Source: Folioceros fuciformis (Eukaryota > Anthocerotophyta > Anthocerotopsida > Anthocerotales). From it: a stretch of 64,000 nucleotides of DNA. The number at the start of each line of letters is the position of its first letter. Within the stretch, counting starts at the first letter, position 1. A program made the position numbers and the translations under genes. A model generated the notes under the pieces. It made no database searches, had not been told where the DNA came from, and worked only from the letters and a program-made list of their open reading frames with translations. The stretch covers positions 291,952 through 355,951 of the forward strand of contig JBNGIO010006150.1 of NCBI GenBank assembly GCA_049999805.1. The letters are read 5' to 3'. This document shows, in pieces, positions 23,287-32,574 of this stretch.

Positions 23287-26200
23287 ATGGCGGAGCAGGA
23301 CGACTATGACTGGCGCGAGTTGCCGGATAAGCTGCAACGGCTGCTGGAGGATCTGGAAGGGCACGCCTTGACCGAAGTCCCCGACTTGGACGGAGAGGAG
23401 TACGGCGATTTCTTCAGAAACGAAGCTTCAAGAAGGAAGGATGGCAGGCGCTGGAGGGTGCGCAAGCGGGTATTAACAGCTATTGGCCAGTGTCGCAGTC
23501 TCCGCGGTCACGTGTGGGTCCGGTCGAAGTGGGAAATCGGCATCGCTCGGGAGGATGAATGCGCGGTTCTGTTGGGGGCGCTGGCATGCAACCGTGTCCT
23601 GGAATCTCTTGATCTGGGTGGGTGCAAAGGTTTTGGAAGGCTGGCGGGTTGCAAGGCCTTGGGTCAGCTTATTGCTTCCAGTCGCAGCTTGCGACCGTTG
23701 GAGGCACACAGGATCGGGCTTGATGCCACTGGACTTGGTGCCCTGGTCGATGGCTTCAACCAGGATTCTGTCCTGGAGTATTTGGACCTAAGGGGCAGCA
23801 GAGTGGGAGATGGTCAAGGGGCACAGCACCTGGCTCGCATGCTGGCCACCGCTCCCCATCTCAATGTCCTGTATCTGTATAGGATCGGCATGGATGAGGC
23901 GGGAGCCCAGAGTATTGCAAACGCACTTCCGCTCTGTGCCTCGCTCCAGGAGCTTCGTTTGGATGATAGGTATCCGGATGGGAGTTATGCAGGTAGGGGT
24001 TCCGTACAGGGCAGCCTGGGGCCCATCAGCACTGTGTTGAAGCTTGCTTTCACCCGTGCTGATGCTGAGGCTGATGCCCATGCCGCCATATCTGCGGTCA
24101 CCAAGCTGACGTTGGAGATCCAGAACAGCGAGGAGCCAGGCCTGGCCGACGCGCTGGCCGGCATGTTGCGCACCAACAATTGTATCGAGGAGCTTATCAT
24201 CAACGGTTTTGCTGTCAAGTTTGGCCTGGACGCCTGGCGCCACAACTCCACCCTCTCCAAACTTGAGTTGTTCGACTATGACGGTGACCAGTCGTTCTGT
24301 GAATTTTGGATGTCGTTTCTGGAATGCAAATCATTGCGCACCCTGACTTTGTCGCGGGTAAAGTGGCCGTCTTTCATGCAAGCGTTGGTGCGGTCTTTGG
24401 AGAAAAATAAATCTTTGAATGAGCTCCGCTTGCTTAATTGCTACCACCTCGACGACGAGGTCTTCAGAGAGTTGATGCAGTGCCTCCAAGTCAACGACAC
24501 TTTACAGAAGATCGACATAGAGGGCACAAACTGGGAGTGGGAGGGAAAGCAGGCCATCATCAACGCAACGTTGGCACGCAATGTTACTCACAGGGCCTAC
24601 TGGCCTTTGCTTTCGGAGTGGCAAGTGGCTGTGAAGCCCAGGGTCGGGCGCCTTTTCCTGTGCGGTGCACCTTACGCAGGGAAGACCACTCTCCGCACCA
24701 CCATGATCACCGCATGGCGCGCATCACTCAACCTGTCGCATCGTGTCCGCCTCCGGGAACAACTGTCTTTAGCTTGGGGATGGATACGTTCCTGCAGCCG
24801 TTTTGGAGCTGTCACCAGAACGGAAGGCATAGAAATGGAGGTGCTGCGCAACGACCATGAGATGGAACTTACCATCTGGGATCTGGCTGGACAAGCTCAG
24901 TACCGAGCTCTGCAGGACTACTTGTTCCCCAGCTCCAACCAGACATGTGTCTTCCTGTTCACATTCAACCCACGTGATGCCCTCAAGCCTGGGGAACCCC
25001 TTCTGTCCGATGAAATGCTGCTGGTCAAGTTCAGGAACGGCTTCAAGTTTTGGCTTAGATTCATCCACTCTAATTCTCGCAACGTGGGTTCCTGTTTGCC
25101 TCGGGTATTTGTGGTTGTCACTCATATGGATGATATGGAGGATCTGTACGCTAAATTACTTGTCAGTCTGCTGCAACCAGTCGTGGAAGAGTTGGCCAAG
25201 GCTTTCGAGGAGGTACTTCTTATCAGGACAACGCCTTTCTTCATGGATGCTCGATCTAAACAGACTGTGCAGCCTTTGCTGGAGCAGGTTTTCCAATCAT
25301 TTCAAGAGCTATTTGCGCTTCCTCTGTTTTGGGTCCCAGAGGCGTGCAACCGATTCAGTGCTGGTTTGACTCTCTGGGTATCTCAAAATCTAGCTCAGCC
25401 TATTGTGACCAAGGAGAGATGCAAAAAGTTGTTTGAAGAAGATGATGAGCAACGCCTTCAAGCAATTCTGGCCTATCTTCACAATGCAGGCCGGGTCATC
25501 TGGTTTCAAGATGCAGATGCTGTGGTGGTTAATCCACACTGGATCAGTCATTCGTTCCTGGGCCGCCTCATTCATCTTTTAACTGGACCGTCTTCCTTGG
25601 GGAGATCCCCAGACCGTGGATTTGTTGCTGAAGACCTCCTTAAGGACACCTTGGCTGGGATCCTGAAGGACACGCAGGCGGCCGACAGGATTCGTGTTGA
25701 AGATTTGGTATCATTGATGATGAGACTAAACTTGTGCTATCGAGATGATGCGAATCCAAGGCCTGGATTCTTCGTCCCCTTCACCTTGGATAACGCCGAA
25801 GGCAAAGCTCTTCAAGGGAAACGACAGTTGGACTGGAAGGGTGGTGCGGCGTCCAAGTACAATTACGTAGGGAGGCAGCTACAATGCCGAGATGAAACCA
25901 ACACATTTCTCGGTCCAGGCTTGTTTCCAAGATTCCAAGTACGTTACCTTGTGACCTGTCTCTCTGTTGCTAGTGATTTATCCTCTCTGGGGTTTACTGA
26001 CATCGCCAACGGTTGTGCATTGCAGGTCAAGTTACGACAGATCTTATTCGATGGGCTCTGCGGTATGCAGTCTCATCAATATAGCATTGCACGTAACTTG
26101 ATCAGATTTAACTATGACGGCATGGACGTATTTTTGGAGAGCAGTGGGGATATTGGGGCCGAGACCGGGGACATTGGGGATCGTGTTGACATTTTGATGA

Positions 26201-27426
26201 GGTCACTCAAGAGCAAAGACGAAACGATCCAGTTTCTCCAGAAGCGCATTGTTGCAGAACTAAGAGCATTTTGTGCCTCTCCTGAAGGTAGTCCTGGAGT
26301 TGAACTAGTAGAAGGGATCATCAGGACTGACTGTGTGGAGAACCTCACACTCTGCATTCACCGACACAATCAATCGGTTCTCATACAGCATTTGATGAAG
26401 TGCTTTCTAGATCACAAAAGTCATCCAGGGCACAGTGCCTCCGGCTCGGAGTCGTCCGATTATCGATGGTGCTGGCCAGAAATGCCTGAAGCCGGTCTAT
26501 CCCTCGTACACGAGAAAGCCAGTGATCTGTTAAGTAGCGAAGAGGTGGAGTCTGCTTTGCAGGAGTGTAGGCCCCGTTCATCCCTCGACGCAACGAGTGG
26601 CCCTTCAGCTGGAACAAGTCAGCCACTGGTACCGCCTATACTCAAGTCAGGGAAGGAACTATCATACCCTAACGAAAGGGTTAAAGGAGGTCACCGGAGA
26701 GGTCTTGCAATGATAGTCAGCATGGAAGACCACAGACGTGGAGGACAGGTAGACAGAGGGCAGCTTAAAGCTCTCTTCCAGATGTTGAAGTTTCATACAG
26801 ATATCGTGGTGAACAGTCCTAAGGAAGGGACATCAAGGTTGAAAGGCATTCTTAGGAATCCTCGCCTAGCTGAAGACGACTGCTTTCTGTTTTGCGTGAA
26901 CGCCTTTGGTGGGACTGATGAAGACGGAAGAGAGTATGTTTGCTCAGGTGAAGCAGTGAATGCGGAGAAACTTTATGTTGAAGAAGATATTTTGAAGCCC
27001 ATCGGTGAATGCAAGTATTTGGCAAACAAGCCTAAGGTGGTTGTCATAAATGCTTGTCGAGGCACTGGCAGTCTGGTCAGAAGCATGAAAGCACAGGGGT
27101 CGGGCCCCGCCAACCTTGCCACGACCAGCAAACCCGAGGGGTCAGACGTTGAGGGAAGCCAAGGTCCCAGCAAGAGAATCCGACACTTGTATCACGCGAA
27201 AGATTTTCTCATCGTCTTCTCTACCAGTCCTGGAGATTTATCCTTCAGAGATGTTCAGGAAGGCACAAACTTCATCATAGCTTTCGTGAGAGCCATCATT
27301 AAGCACTCTCGAACCGAAGATGTGATGAGCATTCTAACAAGAGTGATTGGGAAGGTCACCAAAATGCAGGGAGTGCAGTGTCCCCAGCTCCTCAGCTCAC
27401 TCACGGGAAAGCTGTACTGGTCTTAA
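23287..27426 (+). CDS. LRR-Roc-COR protein with C-terminal caspase-like domain (Roco-caspase)
   Basis: One open frame of 1,379 codons, or 1,350 residues if a likely 87-bp in-frame intron (25939-26025) is removed. Domains in order (unspliced numbering): a helical N-terminus; leucine-rich repeats about 60-440; Roc GTPase about 455-640 with P-loop GAPYAGKTTL (Lys466), WDLAGQ (531-536) and THMD (612-615); COR about 700-1000; a linker; and from about 1135 a caspase-type peptidase domain. That domain starts RRGLAMIVS, has FCVNAFGG at the place of the catalytic His (Phe1207), VVINACRG with the nucleophile Cys1257, and a p10-like end with DFLIVFSTSPGDLSFRD and a final SSLTGKLYWS. Roco proteins are large GTPases that dimerise through COR. 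The Cys motif and p10 part follow animal caspases, not metacaspases. Since the His is lost, it may be catalytically dead. Copies 1 and 3 beside it are broken relatives. Domain calls are firm; function is unknown. Confidence 0.88.
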   Translation: MAEQDDYDWRELPDKLQRLLEDLEGHALTEVPDLDGEEYGDFFRNEASRRKDGRRWRVRKRVLTAIGQCRSLRGHVWVRSKWEIGIAREDECAVLLGALACNRVLESLDLGGCKGFGRLAGCKALGQLIASSRSLRPLEAHRIGLDATGLGALVDGFNQDSVLEYLDLRGSRVGDGQGAQHLARMLATAPHLNVLYLYRIGMDEAGAQSIANALPLCASLQELRLDDRYPDGSYAGRGSVQGSLGPISTVLKLAFTRADAEADAHAAISAVTKLTLEIQNSEEPGLADALAGMLRTNNCIEELIINGFAVKFGLDAWRHNSTLSKLELFDYDGDQSFCEFWMSFLECKSLRTLTLSRVKWPSFMQALVRSLEKNKSLNELRLLNCYHLDDEVFRELMQCLQVNDTLQKIDIEGTNWEWEGKQAIINATLARNVTHRAYWPLLSEWQVAVKPRVGRLFLCGAPYAGKTTLRTTMITAWRASLNLSHRVRLREQLSLAWGWIRSCSRFGAVTRTEGIEMEVLRNDHEMELTIWDLAGQAQYRALQDYLFPSSNQTCVFLFTFNPRDALKPGEPLLSDEMLLVKFRNGFKFWLRFIHSNSRNVGSCLPRVFVVVTHMDDMEDLYAKLLVSLLQPVVEELAKAFEEVLLIRTTPFFMDARSKQTVQPLLEQVFQSFQELFALPLFWVPEACNRFSAGLTLWVSQNLAQPIVTKERCKKLFEEDDEQRLQAILAYLHNAGRVIWFQDADAVVVNPHWISHSFLGRLIHLLTGPSSLGRSPDRGFVAEDLLKDTLAGILKDTQAADRIRVEDLVSLMMRLNLCYRDDANPRPGFFVPFTLDNAEGKALQGKRQLDWKGGAASKYNYVGRQLQCRDETNTFLGPGLFPRFQVRYLVTCLSVASDLSSLGFTDIANGCALQVKLRQILFDGLCGMQSHQYSIARNLIRFNYDGMDVFLESSGDIGAETGDIGDRVDILMRSLKSKDETIQFLQKRIVAELRAFCASPEGSPGVELVEGIIRTDCVENLTLCIHRHNQSVLIQHLMKCFLDHKSHPGHSASGSESSDYRWCWPEMPEAGLSLVHEKASDLLSSEEVESALQECRPRSSLDATSGPSAGTSQPLVPPILKSGKELSYPNERVKGGHRRGLAMIVSMEDHRRGGQVDRGQLKALFQMLKFHTDIVVNSPKEGTSRLKGILRNPRLAEDDCFLFCVNAFGGTDEDGREYVCSGEAVNAEKLYVEEDILKPIGECKYLANKPKVVVINACRGTGSLVRSMKAQGSGPANLATTSKPEGSDVEGSQGPSKRIRHLYHAKDFLIVFSTSPGDLSFRDVQEGTNFIIAFVRAIIKHSRTEDVMSILTRVIGKVTKMQGVQCPQLLSSLTGKLYWS
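25939..26025 (+). other. Probable in-frame intron of the Roco gene
   Basis: In copy 2 the sequence caa|gtacgttacc…attgcag|gtcaag has donor and acceptor signals and is 87 bp, so the frame stays open if it is retained. The matching segment of copy 3 (30832-30919) is 88 bp and contains stops, which is expected of an intron but not of coding sequence. Removal joins FPRFQ to VKLRQI in COR. Confidence 0.7.
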
Positions 27427-28140
27427 CCACTCCATTCTCTGCACATGCCTGGTTGGCTAGCGTGAGGAGCGTGTGGTCAGGTCCTGTAGTGCCTTCCGTC
27501 AAGTGTCAGGTATCAAGTGTCTCTCTAGCTGCATACTGTACTGCCTGTTTGTTGGGGTGGCGAACTGCTTCTGATACGACCTTCTCGCGTCTCCTCCCTT
27601 TCTATGCCTGTTTGGCAAGAAGGTCCTCTCACAGTGGCCTGGTGTGGATGAACAGATGATGGGTCATGGAGGCGATGTGTAGGGATGGAAGATCGTGCTC
27701 TGTTCGTACACAGCTGGGAGCTCGTGGTTTCGACACGAAAGTCCAAGTTTGGGGTCTTCTGGTGTTGACATTGTTGTGTACACCAGCGTGAGGATGTCCC
27801 TCTCTGAATTGGCGTTGGGAGCTTGTGCCTTCATGTCACAGTGACACCAGACAGCACGCAGCGGTATCTCCGAAGCATTGTCATAACTGGATTAGGGTTG
27901 CTCGCCCGTGAAGGGGCCTTGTCGCGTGTTTTGGGTTTGGGGCTGTCGCCGTCGTTTATCCTGGTTTGGACCACGTCCTGCACTCTATTCCTCTTTCAAT
28001 AAAGCCCGGGGTTTAGGGTTTAGCGAGTCCCAATCAGCAGCAGCCAAGAACCGTGTTGCGTTGTACCGAGAGCTGCTTGTAGTGGCATATCTGACATCTC
28101 TTGGCCGGCGCCGGTTCAGATTCAAGAAATAGTAGACCGA
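27427..28140. other. 3' flank of the Roco gene
   Basis: No gene seen. The first 100 bases (ccattctctgcacatgcctg, gctagcgtg, aagtgtcaggtatc) have a diverged counterpart past copy 3 at about 32,440-32,520. Copy 3 therefore derives from a duplication that included the 3' flank. Confidence 0.6.
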
Positions 28141-28149
28141 CCGGGTTGG

Positions 28150-29830
28150 TGCTGTGTTGAGCTCTGTTTCCGTATGTGCAGTCACCGGGGGAATTGGCAG
28201 GACGTCCAGAAGCGGATTTCAAGTAAATTCTCGTGGATGAAACTCCAGTTGCCTAATGCACAGGCACAGGTTTCCAGTAAGTTGTTCTTGTCGGGATTCC
28301 TCAGGATGTGAAAGGGAATCGTGAACGGGGCGTGTGTGGGTGTTAGTACGCAGTGGTTTCCATTAGCCGGGCTGTGCGACTCGTTTCGGCTTGCTGCACA
28401 GCAATATGTAAAGCGTTTCCTCCGAGATGCAGATTCTCATCGCTGATGGCTGGCTGGAGAAGAGAGACAACTTGAACGGGGCGTGTGTCGGTGTTGGAGG
28501 GCAGATGTATCATTAGCCGGGCTGTTGGACTCGATTAGGTTATGTGTACGGCGCGGACTCCGTGAGGCTGAGCTGATTCTCATGCCTGATGGTTGGCTGA
28601 AAAGAAAGACAACTTGGCCAGTCGTCAAGCCAACGTGTCTAAATTCCTCCCGACTCGTGTCCACTTCGTACCCGGCCAAACGCACAGTGTTTTGCGGTCT
28701 TGTAGGGCAGAGATGTGGAACATGGATGCCTGCCTTCCAGCAGAACGGCCCATTGGTCCTGGCCTGTCTTGCACTGCCACCCCTCCAACCGGATGCCTTG
28801 ACCCCTCCCATTGAGTTGAGTTCATGACCGGGGAATGCCAATGGCATCATGCGCAAATGCAGAGGTGAAGGGGAATTCTCCTCTACGACCTACCCCTACC
28901 ATGTCCAGCAGACTTCCAAACAGGCTGAAATCGGAAAGGACGACTCGAGTCTATCCGGAACAGGATCCTTGAGGGGGTCACAAATTGAGGGTATATCTTT
29001 CCCCAAGGTGGTGGATGGGACTGGTTCTAGCTTGATATTTGGGGAGGCATGAGGGTACTGGGCGCATTAACGTGCCAACTGCTAAACAAGATCAACATTG
29101 GAGGCCGCTGGAGGAGGTAACCTTATATTCGTTTTGAACTATGAACGATAAAGGCCATAGCCATTACCCAAAAGCTATGGATCTACATAGGGCTGTGCAA
29201 TGTTGAGCTCTGTTTCCGTTTGTGTAGTTACCGTGGGAATTGGCGGGAGCTCCGAAAGCAGATTCGAGTAAATTTTCGTTGATGAACCTCCAGTTGCCTA
29301 ATGCAGTGGTTGATTTCAAGTAGGTCGTTCATCTCGGGATCCTTCAGGATGTCAAGGGGAACTGGGAACGGGACGCATGGCGGTGTTGGCTGTGCGACTC
29401 GTTCCGCCTAGCTGAATAGCAATGTGTAAGGCGTTGCCTCCGAGATGCAGATTCTCATCCCTGATGGCTGGCTGCCAAAGTGAGACAACTTGGCCAGTCA
29501 GCGAGCCAACTTGTCTTTCCTTCTGACTCATGTCCAGTTTGTACCGGGCCAAAGGCATAGTGCTGTGTTGATGTGGAACATGGTTGCCAGCCTTCCAACA
29601 GAACGGCCCATTCGTCCTGGCCTGTCTTGCACTGCCACCGCTCCAATCGGATGCCTGACGGCTAACATGAGTTCATGACCGGGGCAACGCCAATGGCATC
29701 ATGCTCAAATGAGGAGGCGCAGAAGGAATTTCTTCTACGCCCTACCATGTACAGCAGACAATCTCTGTTCCTGCCTTCCAAACAGGCTGAAAGTGGAGAG
29801 GACGAGAACTTATTCAGAACAGGACCCTTT
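28150..29830. repeat. Direct duplication of about 0.8 kb, roughly 1 kb apart
   Basis: Blocks 28,150-28,990 and 29,200-29,830 share the same order of words: gttgagctctgtttccg, cctccagttgcctaatgca, agatgcagattctcat, tggcatcatgc and caaacaggctgaaa. There are many substitutions and small indels. No gene is recognised in either copy. They lie between the intact Roco gene and the broken copy 3. Confidence 0.75.
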
Positions 29831-30507
29831 CTACCTGGGGAATTCGGCTGACCCCCGTCCATAAATTGAGGGTTTGTCTCCCGACAATGTGGAGGATGGG
29901 ACTGTTTTTTCTCTCCTTGTTTGGTCCTTGTTTGGCACACACTGAATAGGATAATTACATAGTTTGTGTGAATGGGAGAATTGCATAGTTTGTATGGGTA
30001 GTGGACGTTAGTTTGTGTATCTCCTTCCCTGCGCTCTGTCGACGAATCGCCCTCTACATTCATTCAGCATGCTCGCCTCCATGATTACGATAGCTGAGCT
30101 AACCTGAGTACAACGGGCGGCAGACCTTTTGATGCACACACAGTTCAGAACGACATACAAACTGTTTCTCATTCGAATGAGCAATCTGACTTTTCTCCCG
30201 TTCACAGGCATGATGTAGGATTTGAAGCAACCCAGAAGGGCAGTCTCATTGGACGGGATGACGATGAATGGGGTAGGAGCCTAACTGAGTTGAGCAGAGC
30301 TCAGGTGGCGGGATCCTACGGTCCATAAACCTACCTTCCATATGAAGGAAGGCATCTCTCCTGCAAGATGCAGTGTTGCAACAATCATTTTCTGTCCTGT
30401 TGTGACAAGTGGGGGAGGGAAGGAAAGTGGAAGCAGCAACTTAGGAAACTTTTGCCTCAAAAGCTCCTCAATGCAACCTTGGACCAGGACACCAGATCCT
30501 CAAAAAC
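29831..30507. other. Upstream flank of Roco copy 3
   Basis: No gene. The part at about 30,130-30,420 matches the flank of copies 1 and 2 (acttttctc…cttccatat…ggcatctctcctgcaag). In copy 3 it is followed directly by COR-like sequence, so the LRR and Roc parts have been deleted. Confidence 0.6.
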
Positions 30508-32345
30508 ATGGAAGCGGACGAGATTCGTGCTGAAGATCTCGTATTATTGATGAAGAGACAAAACTTGTGCTATGAAGATGATGCGAATCCTAGCCCTGGA
30601 TTCTTCGTTCCCTTCACCCTGGATGACGCAGAAAGTAAAGGTCTGCAATGGAGACGACAGTTGGTCTGGAAGGGTGGTACAGCGCGCAAGTACACCTACT
30701 TAGGGAGGCAGCCACGACGCCGAGAGACTGGAAGGGTGGTACAGTGCGCACGTGCAACTACTTATAGAGGTGGCCACAATGCCGAGATAAAGGAAGACGT
30801 TTCTCGTCCAGGCTTCTTTCCAAGGTTCCAAGTACGTTACCTTGTGAGGTCTGTGACATTCCGCTAGTGATATATGCTCTCTTTGCTTTCATGCCATGGC
30901 CAATGGTTGTGCATTGCAGGTCAAGTTACGACCTTGTTTGATGGACTCGACGGCATGCAGTGTCATCAGTATAGCATTGCACGCAACTTGATGAAATTTA
31001 ACTACTTTGTTATGGACGTATTTTTGTAGAGCAGTGGGGATATTGGAGAGGAGACCGGGGACATTGGTTATCGTGTTTGATGAGGTCACTGAAGAGCAAA
31101 GACGAAACGATCGAATTTCTCCAGCAGAGTATTGTTGCGGAACTGAAAGCATTTTATGCGTCTCCTGAAGGGACTCCTGGACTTGAGCTAGTGGAAGGGA
31201 TCATTAGGACTGAGTGTGTGGAGAACCTCAGAGAAGGAACCATCATATCCAAAGTCAGTCACAGGGACCGCCTCTACTGCAGTCAGGGAAGGAACCATCA
31301 TATCCAAACGAAAGGGTGAAAGCAGGTCAGCGGCGAGGTCTTGCAATGACAGTCAGTATAGTAAAAGGCAGAGATGGAGGACAGCTGGACAGAGGACGAC
31401 TTGACGTGGTTCTCCGCGGTGTGCCCTTGAAGTTTGAGATTGCTTGTGTGGTGGACGATGTTAAGGAATAATAATCAACGTTGGAGCACCTTCTCAGGCA
31501 TCCTGACTTAGAAAAGGACGATTGCTTTCTGTTTCGCGTTAATGCTCACGATGCGAGTGACGAAGATGGTAGAGAGTATGTTTGCTTAGGTGAAGCAGAC
31601 AAGGCGGACAAGCTTCATGTTGAAGAAGATATTTTGAAGCCCATAGCTGGATGCGGGAAGTTGACAAACAAGCCTAAGGTGGTTGTCATAAATAGTTGTC
31701 GAGGCACTGGCAGTCTTGCCAAAAGCGTGAAAGCGCAGGGTTCAGGCACCGCCAACCTTGCCACTAGCAGCAAAGCCATGGGCTCGCACGTTGAGGAAAG
31801 CCAGGGTCCCAGCAAGAGAATTTGACCCCTGTATTATGCGAGCGACTTTCTGTGTTTTGCGTCAATGCCCATGGTCGAACTGAAGAAGCTGGTAGACAGT
31901 ATGTTTCCTTAGGTCAAGCAGACAAGGCCGAGAAGCTTTATGTTGAAGATGATATTGTGAAGCCGATCGCAGAATTCAGGTATTTGGCAAACCAGGCAGG
32001 TGCTTGGCATAAGGTGCGAACAATACAGGTGCTTGTCATAAATGCCTGTCGAGGCACTGGCAGTCTTGTGGAAAGGATGGAAAAGCAGGGTCAGGCACCG
32101 CCAGCCCTGCCACTGGCAACAAAGCTGACGGGTCTGGTGTTGAGGAAAGCCAGGGTGCCAGCACGAGAATTCGACTCCGTCATTCTTTGACCGACGTTCT
32201 CGTGGTTTCTCCACGAGTCCTGGAGGTAATACTTGTGGAGACGTCAAGGAAGGCACAAACTTCATCATGGCTTTCATGGAAGCCATCATTGAGCACTCTC
32301 TGATAGAAGCGTGATGTACATTCTAGCAAGCGTGATTCGCAAGCC
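30508..32345 (+). pseudogene. Broken COR-caspase copy (Roco copy 3)
   Basis: Starts inside COR (EDLVLLMKRQNLCYEDDANP, matching copy 2 with few changes) and carries a small insertion near 30,720-30,780. After the intron-like segment it shows the post-COR linker in two frames (SLKSKDETIEFLQQ), then a caspase p20 part from 31,481. This p20 has VNAHD (His at 31547-31549) and INSCRG, and ends in a stop at KRI. A second p20 part begins at once (about 31,850): VNAHGR (His at 31870-31872) and INACRG. A p10 fragment (FSTSPGG, DVKEGTNFIMAF) follows at 32,202-32,310 and is cut by stops. Stops and frameshifts throughout make a product unlikely. Confidence 0.88.
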
Positions 32346-32574
32346 CAGGGGCATGGAGGTTCCGCAAATAACCGTACAAGGATGGGAGGAAAGATTCCAG
32401 ATTCCAGGGTCCCGAGGTCGATAAAAAGCTCCCGTGGTCTTATCATTCCATGCCCTCCATATGCCTGGCTAGCGTGTGGCCAGCTGGGGCCTGTTGTGCT
32501 GTCAATCAAATGTCAGGTATCGACTTCAGCTACATATCGATTGTTTGTCGGTGACTGTATCAAACTGCATCTGA

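Larger units (their letters stand above)
20084..25531 (+). repeat. Segmental tandem duplication, right unit
   Basis: Matches the left unit from 13,506 on, with the homology of the gene part ending inside COR at the codons for …DADAVVV (about 25,531). From there copy 2 continues uniquely into the rest of COR and the caspase domain. The right unit is shorter because it has one LRR block where the left has two. Confidence 0.85.

Noticed and set aside
26697-27426. Metacaspase as the identity of the C-terminal domain
   Set aside because: The Cys context is N-A-C-R-G and not D-x-C-H-S-G, and a caspase-type p10 end follows.
23287-27426. Bacterial or animal contamination as the source of the Roco-caspase gene
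   Set aside because: Its broken relatives, shared flanks and an intron lie in sequence continuous with plant genes to the right. Long reads would be decisive.
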